DNA of 32,383 bases from Synergistaceae bacterium (GTDB lineage Bacteria; Synergistota; Synergistia; Synergistales; Aminobacteriaceae), in assembly GCA_017405525.1 (NCBI GenBank), contig JAFRAH010000018.1, positions 1 to 32,383 of the forward strand. The letters run 5' to 3'. The notes under the pieces were generated by a model, which was not told the origin of the DNA, made no database searches, and was given only the letters and a program-made list of their open reading frames with translations. Below are positions 31,567 to 32,383 of this stretch, piece after piece; position 1 is the stretch's first letter, and each line of letters opens with the position of its first letter. A program made the translations under genes and the position numbers.

Positions 31567-32383
31567 ATGAAACCGACAGAACGCGCGGAAATACTAGTAC
31601 AGGCACTGCCATACATCAGGAAATACACGGGAAAAATCGTAGTCATCAAGTACGGCGGCAATGCAATGACGAGCGAGACACTCAAGCAGCAGGTCATGGA
31701 GGATATAGTGTTGTTGCGTCTCGTAGGGGTTAATGTCGTCCTCGTTCACGGGGGAGGCCCGGAGATTAACGCACTCATGGACAGGCTGGGGAAAAAGCCC
31801 GAATTTGTCGACGGCCTAAGAGTTACGGATCAGGAGACGATTGACGTTGTCCAGATGGTTCTTGCCGGGAAGGTCAACAAGTCCCTCGTGAATCTCATCG
31901 GCACTAAGGGCGGGCGGGCTGTCGGACTATCAGGGATTGACGACAAACTCATTCAGGCGAAATTCAAGGACGAGCGGCTCGGTCTTGTGGGCGAAATCAC
32001 CGGGATTAACCCCGAATGCGTCTATGACCTCCTCGCGAAAAGCTACATCCCCGTAATCTCAACCATAGCGAGCGGCGAGAACGGCGAAATCTTCAACATC
32101 AACGGAGACACCGCGGCGGCCTATATCGCGGGGGCATTGCACGCTGAACGCCTAATCATGATGACCGACATAGCCGGGATTCTGCGCGATCCCAAAGACC
32201 CGTCAACCCTCATCCCTGAAATCACAGTGTCAGAAGCACAAGAGCTGAAACGTTCCGGGGTAATCACGGGCGGAATGATTCCGAAGGCTGACTGCTGCAT
32301 CAAGGCAATCACAGAGGGCGTGAACAAAGTTATAATTATGGACGGAAGAGTCCCTCACTCGATATTGATTGAGCTGTTGACGG
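31567..32383 (+). CDS. argB: Acetylglutamate kinase (3' truncated by window)
   Basis: ArgB phosphorylates N-acetylglutamate, the step just before ArgC. The frame is open from ATG 31567 to the window edge (272 codons) with no stop, so only the last few residues are missing. It opens with KPTERAEILVQALPYIRKY, then the lysine loop KIVVIKYGGNAM, the glycine-rich VVLVHGGGPEINALM, FVDGLRVTD, the substrate region FNINGDTAAAYIAGAL and GVITGGMIPKADCCI. AGGAG at the end of argC acts as the ribosome site, so the two genes are coupled. An N-terminal helix (residues 3-18) of the kind seen in arginine-inhibited ArgB proteins may be present. Confidence 0.96.
   Translation, partial: MKPTERAEILVQALPYIRKYTGKIVVIKYGGNAMTSETLKQQVMEDIVLLRLVGVNVVLVHGGGPEINALMDRLGKKPEFVDGLRVTDQETIDVVQMVLAGKVNKSLVNLIGTKGGRAVGLSGIDDKLIQAKFKDERLGLVGEITGINPECVYDLLAKSYIPVISTIASGENGEIFNINGDTAAAYIAGALHAERLIMMTDIAGILRDPKDPSTLIPEITVSEAQELKRSGVITGGMIPKADCCIKAITEGVNKVIIMDGRVPHSILIELLT

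Noticed and set aside
1-32383. CRISPR arrays, insertion sequences, prophage, toxin-antitoxin or other defence islands
   Set aside because: No regularly spaced repeats, transposase or integrase motifs, or phage structural genes were found; gene content is ordinary chromosomal.

Overview
The window reads as a chromosomal segment of an anaerobic, diderm-type bacterium with moderate GC. It carries a [FeFe]-hydrogenase maturase with its small companion regulator, an RND efflux pump with its adaptor, a CheW chemotaxis protein, general PTS proteins and a type-2 (short) ArgC. Together these would fit Synergistota, but that placement is inference with no rRNA or marker tree behind it. No phage, IS element, CRISPR array or recognisable defence system was seen. 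Gene density is very high: many genes abut or overlap by a few bases, and AGGAGG-type ribosome sites are common.

Layout. Positions 1-538 hold the 3' end of a glycosyltransferase. A minus-strand block follows (reading right to left): M15 peptidase, TM1266-type hydrogenase regulator and hydE; then, behind its own extended -10 promoter, a membrane-fusion protein, an RND pump and citG. The 3' end of citG runs 56 bp antiparallel into the glycosyltransferase. From about 7.8 kb a plus-strand run carries a small helical protein, a degenerate amidohydrolase, malQ and a gamma-glutamylcyclotransferase-like gene. A minus-strand CAT tRNA with its own promoter and terminator comes next.

The plus strand then continues with ptsH-ptsI-ROK sugar kinase, which are coupled and end at a hairpin. 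After that comes a long set: cheW, cell-wall amidase, GerMN protein, rdgB, a tRNA-methyltransferase-like gene, a membrane phosphoesterase and rsmI. An FbpABC-like ABC importer lies on the minus strand (25.1 to 21.4 kb), convergent with rsmI. Divergent from it are pnp and dut (closed by a strong terminator), then a secreted 5'-nucleotidase with its own terminator. A minus-strand SGNH hydrolase and the plus-strand argC-argB pair share a divergent promoter region. argB runs off the right end.

Functional themes are sugar handling (HPr, EI, sugar kinase, amylomaltase), envelope work (amidase, M15 peptidase, GerMN protein, SGNH hydrolase), RNA and nucleotide housekeeping (PNPase, dUTPase, RdgB, RsmI) and arginine synthesis. 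The least ordinary items are departures within known families rather than a clear new system. They are an RND pump without acidic residues at the TM4 proton-relay site, an amidohydrolase-fold protein that has lost its metal ligands, an HPr with Ala at position 46, EI and PNPase with unusual C-terminal tails, and a head-on pair of extended -10 promoters inside one palindrome. All calls are from reading the sequence; no database search was run.
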